Assembly (NCBI GenBank): GCA_943359405.1
Contig: CALRHO010000051.1
Span: 1 to 5,982, forward strand
Direction of reading: 5' to 3'
Length of the DNA: 5,982 nucleotides
From: Candidatus Nomurabacteria bacterium
GTDB lineage: Bacteria > Patescibacteriota > Minisyncoccia > Phycocordibacterales > UBA918
Part shown: in pieces, positions 1-5,982 of the stretch
Numbering within the stretch: the stretch's first letter is position 1
Layout of the letters: each line of letters starts with the position of its first letter
Translations under genes and position numbers: made by a program
Notes under the pieces: model-generated
Told to the model about the DNA's origin: nothing
Seen by the model: only the letters and a program-made list of their open reading frames with translations
Database searches by the model: none

Positions 1-7
1 AACACCC

Positions 8-1084
8 ATGAGCGCGCTTTCAAAATACCTCAATAACCTCCTCGCGCTCGTCTCTACCGATATGGCGATTGACCTCGGTACGGCCAATACTTTAGTGTAT
101 GTGAAAGGTAAAGGCATTGTCCTTAATGAACCTACCATTGTAGCCATTAATAAAAAGACCGGGCAATTGGTGGCGGTGGGGGCCGAAGCAAAGGTGATGC
201 AGGGCCGAACCCCAGCGCACATTGAGGTGGTGCGACCACTCGTTGATGGGGTGATTTCTGATTTTGAGGTGACTGAAGAGATGTTGTCGTACCTCATTGG
301 GAAGGTGCGGGCGACGGTGCGCATGCTCGTCGCCCCCCGGATGTTGATTGCAGTGCCAACCGGAATCACGAACGTTGAGATGCGCGCTGCACGTGACGCT
401 GCGCGTAATGCGGGGGCCCGGGATGTCTTTTTGGTGGAAGAGCCGATGGCGGCAGCTATCGGCGCTAAACTACCGGTCGGGAAGGCGCTCGGGAATATGA
501 TTATTGATATTGGTGGTGGTACCACGGATATTGCGGTAATTTCGCTTAATGGGATTGTGGTGTCAAAGAATTTGCGTACGGCTGGAGATCATCTCAACGC
601 TGCTATTGTTGCATATATTCGTGACCAATTTAAGGTATATGTAGGAGAAAAGACTGCCGAGGATGCCAAGATTGCGCTGGCGTCCGTCACGCCCGGAGAT
701 ACGATCAAGGATATGGTAGTACGGGGTCGTGATGTGATGAGCGGCTTACCACGGGAAGTTATTATCACGGAGAACGATGTGCGGGATGCGATTGCCGTAC
801 ACCTTGATACGATTGTGGAGTCATGTCGGTCGGTCCTCGAAGCGACTCCACCGGAGGTACTTGCCGACGTGATGCAACGGGGCATCTATCTCTCGGGAGG
901 TGGTGCACTCATTCCCGGTCTTTCCAAGGTGCTCGAGGAGACGCTCCAGGTATCGGTGGTGGTGGTACCTGATCCGCTGCGTGCCGTAGTGCGGGGGGCT
1001 GGTATCATAATTGAAAATCTCGACCACTATGAAGAAGTTCTCATCGACAACGAGGGTGAGCTCTCACCGCAACTTCTTCGCTGA
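8..1084 (+). CDS. mreB: Rod shape-determining protein MreB (actin-like cytoskeletal ATPase)
   Basis: MreB is a bacterial actin that polymerises with ATP on the inner face of the membrane and positions the lateral wall-synthesis machinery. The 358-residue product shows the actin/Hsp70 ATPase signatures: phosphate-1 loop DLGTANT (22-28), VEEPMAAAIG (143-152), phosphate-2 loop DIGGGTTD (167-174) and adenosine motif SGGGALIPGL (296-305). The N-terminal stretch SALSKYLNNLLALVS before the first beta strand could form the amphipathic membrane-binding helix known in MreB. It is slightly longer than the usual ~335-347 residues, mainly through an acidic C-terminal tail after VVRGAG. The ATG start has the right spacing to the phosphate-1 loop, but only seven bases precede it, so no promoter or ribosome site can be judged. 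It is the first visible gene of the elongation operon, and its last 56 bases overlap mreC. Confidence 0.97.
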   Translation: MSALSKYLNNLLALVSTDMAIDLGTANTLVYVKGKGIVLNEPTIVAINKKTGQLVAVGAEAKVMQGRTPAHIEVVRPLVDGVISDFEVTEEMLSYLIGKVRATVRMLVAPRMLIAVPTGITNVEMRAARDAARNAGARDVFLVEEPMAAAIGAKLPVGKALGNMIIDIGGGTTDIAVISLNGIVVSKNLRTAGDHLNAAIVAYIRDQFKVYVGEKTAEDAKIALASVTPGDTIKDMVVRGRDVMSGLPREVIITENDVRDAIAVHLDTIVESCRSVLEATPPEVLADVMQRGIYLSGGGALIPGLSKVLEETLQVSVVVVPDPLRAVVRGAGIIIENLDHYEEVLIDNEGELSPQLLR

Positions 1085-1976
1085 GCGACGTGGTCGCTTG
1101 GTGCTGCTTACCGCCGCGTTTGTACTCGTGGCCTTGATTTTGCCGGGACTCATGGGGTGGGTATCCAATTTGGTGATGCGACCATTTTTGGCTGTGGCCA
1201 CCTGGGTGCGAGAGTCGCCGAGTGCGATTCCGGTATACGTGCGGGAACGAAGTCGGTTGGAAGATGAAAAAGCAGCACTTGAAGCACAGCTTGATACCTT
1301 TACGGATACCGATCTGACTATTAGTCGACTTATGGAAGAGAATATCGCACTGCGAACCTTTCTGGGCGAGAGTGAAGCCAAGCGGTTGCTTACTCGTGTG
1401 GTAGCGCGACCGCCGTTTTTACCGTACGACCGGATTCAGATTGATAAGGGGAGTGAAGACGGAGTGGTGGTGGGTGCTCCAGTGTATGCCGGCCACGATA
1501 TTGTGGTTGGCAGTGTCGTGGCGGTGGGCGAGCGGCACGCGTTTGTGATGCTCGTATCATCGCCAGGTTTTTTGTCGACGGTATACGTACCGGCCGCAGC
1601 CTTGGCGGCAACGATGGAGGGGATTGGTGGCGGGGTGTCCCGGATTCGTTTTCCGCAAGGAGTACGCATAGACCCAGGAGCGATTGTCGTGCTGCTCGCT
1701 TATGACAGCGGTATCTACGGTACCGTATCATATGTCGAGAGTGAACCTACGCAGCCCGAGCAGTACGCCTATGTCAGTATTCCAGAATCCCTCCAGTCAC
1801 TGCGCTACCTCACCGTGGGTGAGCGTCCGGAGGCGGTACGTACTCCTGAGGAGGTGGCCTCAAGCACCCTGGCCATAGTGGCTGAGTATTTTTCTATCCC
1901 CGACGTGTTGCCCCTTTTGGGCGCCACGACGACCGCTAGTTCAACCGAGCCGGCCAGTACAACACCTCCAGTATGA
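1029..1976 (+). CDS. mreC: Rod shape-determining protein MreC
   Basis: MreC is a bitopic membrane protein whose extracytoplasmic part oligomerises and links MreB filaments to PBP2. The 315-residue product has a basic cytoplasmic N-terminus (to ~23), one membrane helix (~24-45), a charged helix likely forming a coiled coil (~72-115, RSRLEDEKAALEAQL then RLMEENIALRTFL), and the MreC beta-domain core (~121-266) with RVVARPPFLPYDRIQIDKG and DGVVVGAPVYA. A Thr/Ser/Pro-rich tail (~289-315) ends the protein. Start choice: ATG 1029 is preferred; TTG 1011 (adds six residues) and GTG 1056 are alternatives, none with a convincing ribosome site. Any start keeping the basic residues before the membrane helix lies inside mreB. 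It ends in tandem TGA TGA, the first overlapping the ATG of the next gene. The identification is firm; the exact start is not. Confidence 0.92.
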   Translation: MKKFSSTTRVSSHRNFFAERRGRLVLLTAAFVLVALILPGLMGWVSNLVMRPFLAVATWVRESPSAIPVYVRERSRLEDEKAALEAQLDTFTDTDLTISRLMEENIALRTFLGESEAKRLLTRVVARPPFLPYDRIQIDKGSEDGVVVGAPVYAGHDIVVGSVVAVGERHAFVMLVSSPGFLSTVYVPAAALAATMEGIGGGVSRIRFPQGVRIDPGAIVVLLAYDSGIYGTVSYVESEPTQPEQYAYVSIPESLQSLRYLTVGERPEAVRTPEEVASSTLAIVAEYFSIPDVLPLLGATTTASSTEPASTTPPV

Positions 1977-2230
1977 TGATTCGATTGGTTAGTTTTGTAC
2001 TCGTGGTACTAGCAGCATTCTTGCTACCGTGGTGGGCGACGCTTGTGGGGGTGCTGTACTATACGCGTTGGTACACTGGTCTTGAGCTCGTGGTAGCGAT
2101 GGTGCTCGTTGATGCGTACATGGGGGTTGGGGGAACGAGCCCCTATCTGACAGTCGGAGCCGTGGTAGTTGTTACCTTTAGCTCGTTATTACGTCGTTGG
2201 CTGCGTACCCATAATCAGGTGGCACTATGA
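1973..2230 (+). CDS. mreD: Short MreD-like integral membrane protein
   Basis: This 85-residue, very hydrophobic protein occupies the mreD position between mreC and mrdA. About three membrane segments are visible: ~5-18, ~37-50 and ~58-73, with a PWW turn at 19-21 and a possible further short segment at ~22-31. It ends in a basic RRWLR plus a short polar tail. The stretch LVDAYMGVGGTSPYLTVGA (45-63) resembles the conserved D...G...G...L pattern of MreD. Family members are usually ~160-170 residues with five or six membrane helices, so this would be about half size. MreD's role is to support the MreC/PBP2 elongation complex in the membrane. The start ATG 1973 overlaps the mreC stop (ATGA); the next codon is also ATG, so 1976 is equally possible. 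No ribosome site is evident, so coupled reinitiation is likely. The MreD assignment rests mainly on gene order. Confidence 0.72.
   Translation: MMIRLVSFVLVVLAAFLLPWWATLVGVLYYTRWYTGLELVVAMVLVDAYMGVGGTSPYLTVGAVVVVTFSSLLRRWLRTHNQVAL
2217..2222 (+). promoter_or_regulatory. Ribosome binding site of mrdA
   Basis: AGGTGG, one mismatch from AGGAGG, ends four bases before the ATG at 2227, inside the last codons of the preceding gene. It is the clearest Shine-Dalgarno-like site at a start within the four-gene operon and supports the ATG at 2227, which also overlaps the upstream TGA as ATGA. The spacing is short, so the site is plausible rather than certain. Confidence 0.5.
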
Positions 2231-3930
2231 TTTTTTTTAGATCAATCAAGCGTCGGGTAGCCGTGGAGGTGGAGGATGTATTTCTTGATGCTACCCACCT
2301 CTCTCCCTTGGCGCAGGCTCGTCTTGAAGGGAAGCGCGAATTACCCATTACGACTACCAGTCTTGTACTCGTGGGAGTAGCCTTTATGGTGGTGGGTACT
2401 TTATTCCTCGTGCGCGTGTATGACCTGCAGGTAGTACGCGGTGCGGAGTTTTCTGCCATCGCAGATAATAATAGTGTCGGCCAAACCGCCATCATTGCCG
2501 AACGCGGTGTGGTGTATGATCGTTTTGGTGCGCTCCTTGCGTACAATGAGCGAGACGAGAAGGGTCTGTACGATTTTCCGATTCGGGCCTATGTCGATAA
2601 GCTTGGTCTCGGTCATGTACTCGGGTATGTGAGTTACCCGCAGCGAGATCGCAAAGGCTTTTTTTATCGTACGGACTATGTTGGTATTAGTGGTGTTGAG
2701 TCAGCCTACAATGAGTGGCTCCGGGGCGAAAATGGCAAGAAGATTTTGGTTGAGGATGCACTCGGGGACGTGATTGCTGAGCACTCAATTGATCCAGCCG
2801 TGCCTGGTAAAGAACTTCATCTTTCTATCGATGCCGATCTTACGGAAGCGATGTATCAAATCATCTCGACCAGTAGTGCCCAGGCAGGATTTCGTAGTGG
2901 GGCGGGGGCCATTATGGATATTCATACGGGTGAACTGATTGCGCTGACGAGTTTTCCTTCCTACGATCCTGAGATCATGGCTGATGGTGATGCGGTGGAT
3001 GAAATCAATCGTTATAACAACGATGACCGTTTGCCGTTTCTCAACAAGGTGGTGGGCGGTGCTTATACGCCGGGCTCAATCGTAAAGCCGTTTGTTGCCT
3101 ATGCCGCACTCGCTGAAGGGATTGTCTCGCCGGGACAGGAGTTTGTCAGTACGGGCGAACTGATTGTTCCCAATCCCTATAACCCCAGTAACCCTTCGCG
3201 CTTTACTGACTGGCGCGCCCATGGCGTGGTGGACATGCGTCGGGCAATAGCGTTTTCTTCTAACGTCTACTTCTACATTATTGGTGGTGGTTTTGGTGAG
3301 CAACGGGGCTTGGGTATTACCAAGATGGCTGATTACTATCGCCGGTTTGGACTCGGTAGTTATACCGGTATTCGTCTCGGTGAGGAGCAGGCTGGTGTCG
3401 TACCTGATCCGGCTTGGAAAGCCGCTCAGTTTGATGATGACTGGCGACTGGGTGATACGTACTTCACCTCGATTGGTCAGTACGGCTTTTTGACAACACC
3501 ACTGCAGATGCTTCGGGCCTACGGTGCCCTGGCCAACGGTGGTACGCTTGTTACTCCGCACGTGCTCTTGGGTGCCCAAGGGACGACGTCGACGATTACG
3601 CTTGATAAGGCTCAGTTGCGGGTAGTCCATGAGGGAATGCGAATGGCAACTAACTATCCGGGCGGCACCGCCCGGTCCCTTGAGCGACCACAGGTAGCAA
3701 TTGCGGCCAAGTCCGGTACGGCTGAAGTGGGGGCAGGGAATGCCTTTGTTAACTCGTGGGCAGCCGGATTCTTTCCCTATGAAGAGCCTCGCTACGCCTT
3801 TATCATCATGATGGATCGGGCACCACGGAGTAATTCACTTGGTGCTACCCGTATTATGGGTGAGGTAATTAGGTGGATGGAGGTTAACCGACCAGACTAC
3901 CTGGGCATTGTCACCACTGATGCCGAATAG
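2227..3930 (+). CDS. mrdA: Penicillin-binding protein 2 (elongation-specific D,D-transpeptidase)
   Basis: PBP2 is a class B penicillin-binding protein that cross-links new peptidoglycan during lateral growth, normally with RodA and MreC. The 567-residue product has a ~40-residue cytoplasmic N-terminus, one membrane helix (~43-62), a dimerisation/pedestal domain with AERGVVYDRFGALLAYN (91-107) and GISGVESAYNEWLRG (153-167), and a transpeptidase domain from ~225. All three catalytic motifs are intact: SIVK (284-287, acylated Ser284), SSN (344-346) and KSGT (495-498), so the enzyme should be active. It is shorter than the 633-residue E. coli protein. The N-terminal segment DVFLDATHLSP...LEGKRELPI is not in E. 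coli PBP2 and, from memory, is typical of Parcubacteria. An FtsI-type division enzyme is the alternative; position after mreBCD and the pedestal favour PBP2. It ends in TAG, with no terminator before greA. Confidence 0.95.
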   Translation: MIFFRSIKRRVAVEVEDVFLDATHLSPLAQARLEGKRELPITTTSLVLVGVAFMVVGTLFLVRVYDLQVVRGAEFSAIADNNSVGQTAIIAERGVVYDRFGALLAYNERDEKGLYDFPIRAYVDKLGLGHVLGYVSYPQRDRKGFFYRTDYVGISGVESAYNEWLRGENGKKILVEDALGDVIAEHSIDPAVPGKELHLSIDADLTEAMYQIISTSSAQAGFRSGAGAIMDIHTGELIALTSFPSYDPEIMADGDAVDEINRYNNDDRLPFLNKVVGGAYTPGSIVKPFVAYAALAEGIVSPGQEFVSTGELIVPNPYNPSNPSRFTDWRAHGVVDMRRAIAFSSNVYFYIIGGGFGEQRGLGITKMADYYRRFGLGSYTGIRLGEEQAGVVPDPAWKAAQFDDDWRLGDTYFTSIGQYGFLTTPLQMLRAYGALANGGTLVTPHVLLGAQGTTSTITLDKAQLRVVHEGMRMATNYPGGTARSLERPQVAIAAKSGTAEVGAGNAFVNSWAAGFFPYEEPRYAFIIMMDRAPRSNSLGATRIMGEVIRWMEVNRPDYLGIVTTDAE

Positions 3931-3937
3931 CTGCTGG

Positions 3938-3965
3938 TTGACCCAAGGCTGTGTGCTGTTATAAT
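3938..3965 (+). promoter_or_regulatory. Sigma70-type promoter of greA
   Basis: TTGACC (3938-3943, five of six to consensus) and a perfect TATAAT (3960-3965) are separated by 16 bases in the 55-base gap after mrdA. Initiation about seven bases downstream would fall near 3972, leaving a leader of only ~14 bases before the greA ATG. The site allows greA to be expressed apart from the cell-wall operon. No terminator is visible between mrdA and this promoter, so read-through from upstream is also possible. Confidence 0.8.
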
Positions 3966-3985
3966 CGGAGGCAATCAATTTTACT

Positions 3986-4456
3986 ATGACTGATACACAT
4001 GCGTTCTTGACCTCTGAGAAGTTTGAAGAGCTGAAGAAGGAACTCGAGCACCTAAAGACCGTTCGCCGCAAGGAGGTTGCTGAGTCCCTTGAGTATGCCC
4101 GCAGTCTCGGCGATCTTTCTGAGAACGCAGAGTACCAGGAGGCACGTGATATGCAGGCTGCTATCGAAGAGCGTATCGCCTACCTCGAGAAGACCATCAA
4201 AGAGGCAAAGATTGTGGCGCACGAGAAGAAAGGAGGAGCCGTCGGCCTCGGGTCCGTCGTCTCTATCCAGAAGGACAAGGATAAAGATAGTCGCACCTAC
4301 ACCATTGTTGGTTCGGATGAGGCTAATATTCACGAGCACAAGCTGTCGTATCTTTCACCCCTGGGTGAGGCGCTCATGGGTAAGGCGAAGGGTGATGAGT
4401 TTACCTTTGATACACCAGCAGGAAAGCAAAAGTACAAGGTTCTCAAGGTCGAGTAA
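3986..4456 (+). CDS. greA: Transcription elongation factor GreA
   Basis: GreA enters the secondary channel of RNA polymerase and stimulates cleavage of backtracked RNA so stalled complexes can restart. The 156-residue product has the standard length and two-domain form: an N-terminal antiparallel coiled coil (~8-80) with the tip motif GDLSENAEY (42-50), whose Asp43 and Glu46 match the Mg-coordinating acidic pair Asp41/Glu44 of E. coli GreA, then a C-terminal FKBP-like domain (~86-156) with the hallmark LSYLSPLGEALMGKAKGDE. The presence of the acidic pair argues for a real cleavage factor rather than an inhibitory Gre-like paralogue. ATG 3986 is the start that keeps the full N-terminal helix. 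GGAGG lies at 3967-3971, but 14 bases away, which is too far for normal ribosome placement. It has its own promoter and is followed by a 208-base gap. Confidence 0.96.
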   Translation: MTDTHAFLTSEKFEELKKELEHLKTVRRKEVAESLEYARSLGDLSENAEYQEARDMQAAIEERIAYLEKTIKEAKIVAHEKKGGAVGLGSVVSIQKDKDKDSRTYTIVGSDEANIHEHKLSYLSPLGEALMGKAKGDEFTFDTPAGKQKYKVLKVE

Positions 4457-4463
4457 CACCCTC

Positions 4464-4567
4464 CAAAATTTGCCAGATACATTGTCGCCTGCGTCGCTCG
4501 CACCGCTCACCGACCACGAGTACGGCTTGGGTGCTCGCTTAGGCTCCGCGTCTCTGGCTAAATTTTG
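4464..4567. repeat. Imperfect palindromic intergenic element (long inverted repeat)
   Basis: The arms CAAAATTTGCCAGA (4464-4477) and TCTGGCTAAATTTTG (4553-4567) are complementary over all 14 positions apart from one extra base (4559). Further in, GCCT (4487-4490) can pair with AGGC (4541-4544), and GCTCGCACC (4496-4504) with GGTGCTCGC (4530-4538) at seven of nine positions, giving a long imperfect hairpin with an apical loop around 4505-4529. The inner part is GC-rich and the ends AT-rich. It starts eight bases after the greA stop and ends 29 bases before the terminator. It could be a dispersed palindromic repeat (REP- or MITE-like) or a structured greA 3' leader-trailer RNA. An open frame passes through it (up to ~4568) but has no sign of being a gene. 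Nothing here matches a known family that I can name. Confidence 0.6.
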
Positions 4568-4596
4568 AAAGGCTTGTTGTTGACAATCTAAAGCCA

Positions 4597-4629
4597 GAAA
4601 AGAGCGGTGCCGACGGCACCGCTCTTTTC
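4597..4629 (+). terminator. Intrinsic terminator between greA and lysS
   Basis: A perfect 15-bp stem, GAAAAGAGCGGTGCC (4597-4611) with its exact complement (4615-4629), closes a three-base loop GAC. The GC-rich top with an A-tract on the 5' side and TCTTTTC on the 3' side is the pattern of a Rho-independent terminator and is nearly symmetric, so it could work in both directions. The T-tract is short (four T). It lies ~140 bases after the greA stop and would end the greA transcript before lysS. Confidence 0.85.
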
Positions 4630-4653
4630 ATTTGCGCGTTTTACCGCTACACT
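4625..4653 (+). promoter_or_regulatory. Possible weak promoter of lysS
   Basis: TTTTCA (4625-4630) and TACACT (4648-4653), each four of six to the sigma70 consensus, are 17 bases apart. Initiation near 4660 would leave only about five leader bases before the lysS ATG, an almost leaderless message. The -35 lies in the 3' arm of the terminator. Because the terminator isolates lysS from greA, a promoter is expected hereabouts, but the match is modest and could be chance. Confidence 0.4.
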
Positions 4654-4664
4654 TACAACCATCT

Positions 4665-5982
4665 ATGTCATCCTTGGAGGAGCTTCGCGACGAGCGAATG
4701 AAGAAGCGCGATGCGCTTGTGTCTGCAGGTCAAGTACCGTACCCGAGCGCTACTGCGCGTACGCACGAGAATGTGGTCATTACCACTGATGTGGCAGGGT
4801 TTGTCGAACGTGGAGAGAGGATTACGCTCGCTGGTCGCATTATGGCACTCCGTCGTCACGGCGGGTCAGCTTTTGCTGATGTCTTTGATGGTACAGCTAA
4901 GGTACAGCTCTTTCTTTCTGAGGTGGAGGTTGGTGAGGAGCAGTACCAGTTGTTTTCCGACACAATTGACCTCGGTGATTTTATTGAGGCTACGGGTGTA
5001 ATGTTTGTGACCAAGCGTGGCACCTATGCGCTGGGGGTAGCATCATGGCGGGTGCTTACCAAGGCACTCCAGGCCATTCCTTCAGAGCACTTCGGTATCA
5101 AAGATGAGGACGAGCGCTTCCGAAAACGCTACCTAGATTTACTCCTCAATCCGGAGGTTCGGGATATCGCCTACAAGCGAGCTAAGTTCTGGCAAGCGGT
5201 CCGGCGTTTTCATGAGGAGCACGGGTTTCTTGAGGTGCACACGCCAACGCTGGAAGTGACTACCGGTGGCGGGGATGCTCGCCCCTTTGCCACCCATCAC
5301 CACGCCCTAGATATTGACGTGTATCTCCGCATTTCTGCAGGTGAGTTGTGGCAGAAACGACTTATGGTGGCAGGCTTCCCAAAAACGTTTGAGGTAGGAC
5401 GGATTTTCCGAAATGAAGGCATGTCAGCTGAGCACTTACAAGAGTACGAGCAGTGTGAGGCCTACAGTGCGTACTGGAATTTTGAGCAGATGTATACTTT
5501 TCTGCGAGAGTGCTACCAATACGTAGCGCAGGAGACGTTTGGTACCACCAAATTCACCATCCGCGGTTTTGAAGTGGATTTGGCAGGGGAGTGGCCGCTT
5601 ATTGATTATGCTACCGAGATTGAAGCGCAGACGGGTATTGATATCTGGACCGCAGCCGAAGACAAAATGAAGGCGCGTCTCATTGAGCTCGGGGTGGTCT
5701 ACAGCGGCGCTGATAATCGCGAGCGACTTGTCGACACACTCTGGAAGTACTGTCGAAAAAATATCGGTGGTCCTGCCATTTTAATTAACGAACCAACCGC
5801 CCTCTCGCCATTGGCCAAGAAGCAAGTTGACGAGCGAGTCGTTGAGCGCTTCCACTTCATTATTGCGGGGAGTGAGGTAGGGCAGGGTTACAGTGAGCTC
5901 AACGACCCAGCCGATCAACGTGAGCGTTTTCTCGCTCAGCAAGCGCTGCGCGACGCGGGCGATGACGAAGCGCAGATGGCTG
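4665..5982 (+). CDS. lysS: Lysyl-tRNA synthetase, class II (3' end outside window)
   Basis: LysRS attaches lysine to tRNA-Lys in the cytoplasm. The frame stays open to the window edge, giving 439 codons plus one base of an expected ~490-500. Visible in order: an N-terminal helix (1-25), an OB-fold anticodon-binding domain (~52-135, ITLAGRIMALRRHGGSAFADV), DERFRKRYLDLL (149-160), motif 1 (~175-197, FWQAVRRFHEEHGFLEVHTPTLE), TGGGDARPFATHH (200-212), motif 2 (FEVGRIFRNEG, 242-252) and SPLAKK (381-386). GSEVGQGYSELND (402-414) carries lysine-pocket residues, with Tyr409 where E. coli has Phe. Glu227 in LRISAGELWQKR matches the lysine-binding Glu of E. coli APELYLKR, with one extra residue beside it. 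Motif 3 is beyond the window. ATG 4665 fits the family N-terminus (LEELR...K...L...G..PYP); ATG 4698 is less likely. No ribosome site precedes the start. Confidence 0.96.
   Translation, partial: MSSLEELRDERMKKRDALVSAGQVPYPSATARTHENVVITTDVAGFVERGERITLAGRIMALRRHGGSAFADVFDGTAKVQLFLSEVEVGEEQYQLFSDTIDLGDFIEATGVMFVTKRGTYALGVASWRVLTKALQAIPSEHFGIKDEDERFRKRYLDLLLNPEVRDIAYKRAKFWQAVRRFHEEHGFLEVHTPTLEVTTGGGDARPFATHHHALDIDVYLRISAGELWQKRLMVAGFPKTFEVGRIFRNEGMSAEHLQEYEQCEAYSAYWNFEQMYTFLRECYQYVAQETFGTTKFTIRGFEVDLAGEWPLIDYATEIEAQTGIDIWTAAEDKMKARLIELGVVYSGADNRERLVDTLWKYCRKNIGGPAILINEPTALSPLAKKQVDERVVERFHFIIAGSEVGQGYSELNDPADQRERFLAQQALRDAGDDEAQMA

Noticed and set aside
1390..1731. 113-codon open frame on the minus strand
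   Set aside because: It lies opposite the conserved beta domain of mreC and shows no domain or independent start signal.
3076..3630. 184-codon open frame on the minus strand
   Set aside because: It lies opposite the transpeptidase domain of mrdA, which has all catalytic motifs intact; its translation shows no recognisable domain, so it is a shadow of coding bias.
4077..4568. 163-codon plus-strand open frame crossing greA and the following gap
   Set aside because: It is out of frame with greA, has an arginine/serine-rich composition typical of a frame shadow, and its last part only reads through the palindromic element.
4580..4608. Perfect TTGACA at 4580-4585 as a promoter for lysS
   Set aside because: At 16-18 bases downstream the sequence is the GC-rich terminator stem, with no TATAAT-like hexamer, and any transcript would run straight into the terminator.
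4457..4664. tRNA, T-box or lysine riboswitch upstream of lysS
   Set aside because: No cloverleaf, T-box NGGN/bulge sequence or lysine-riboswitch core could be recognised; the gap is accounted for by the palindrome, terminator and weak promoter.
4698..5982. Alternative lysS start at ATG 4698, with GGAGGAG at 4676-4682
   Set aside because: The spacing of 15 bases is too long, and residues 1-11 from ATG 4665 match the usual LysRS N-terminal helix.

Overview
The window is a compact, all-plus-strand stretch of a bacterial chromosome with slightly more than half G+C by eye. It reads mreB - mreC - mreD-like - mrdA (PBP2) - greA - lysS, with lysS running off the right edge. The best guess for the source is a member of the Candidate Phyla Radiation (Patescibacteria, Parcubacteria-like). 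Three clues, all recalled rather than searched, point there: a PBP2 with a ~40-residue cytoplasmic N-terminus containing a DVFLDATHLSP...LEGKRELPI segment, an unusually short (85-residue) MreD-like membrane protein, and a LysRS with LRISAGELWQKR and AEHLQEY stretches around motif 2. TGA acts as an ordinary stop (mreB, mreC and mreD all end in TGA, and mreC ends in tandem TGA TGA), which argues against the recoded Gracilibacteria/SR1 groups.

Positions 8-3930 form a tightly packed cell-elongation (elongasome) operon. MreB is the actin-like cytoskeletal filament, MreC the bitopic periplasmic scaffold, MreD a small integral membrane partner, and PBP2 the peptidoglycan transpeptidase. mreC starts inside mreB, and both mreC/mreD and mreD/mrdA join by 4-base ATGA overlaps, which suggests translational coupling and matched expression. 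The promoter lies left of the window. The usual glycosyltransferase partner RodA is not present after mrdA.

Positions 3931-4456 hold greA, the transcript-cleavage factor, behind its own near-consensus sigma70-type promoter. The 208-base gap 4457-4664 contains a ~104-base imperfect inverted-repeat element and then a perfect 15-bp hairpin terminator. A weak promoter for lysS appears to overlap the terminator's T-tract. From 4665 to the end is the first ~439 codons of class II lysyl-tRNA synthetase, with the OB fold and motifs 1 and 2 present and motif 3 beyond the window.

Most of the window is ordinary housekeeping. No CRISPR array, transposase, phage gene, tRNA or toxin-antitoxin pair is visible. 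The points most worth a second look are the palindromic intergenic element at 4464-4567, the miniature MreD and the missing rodA.
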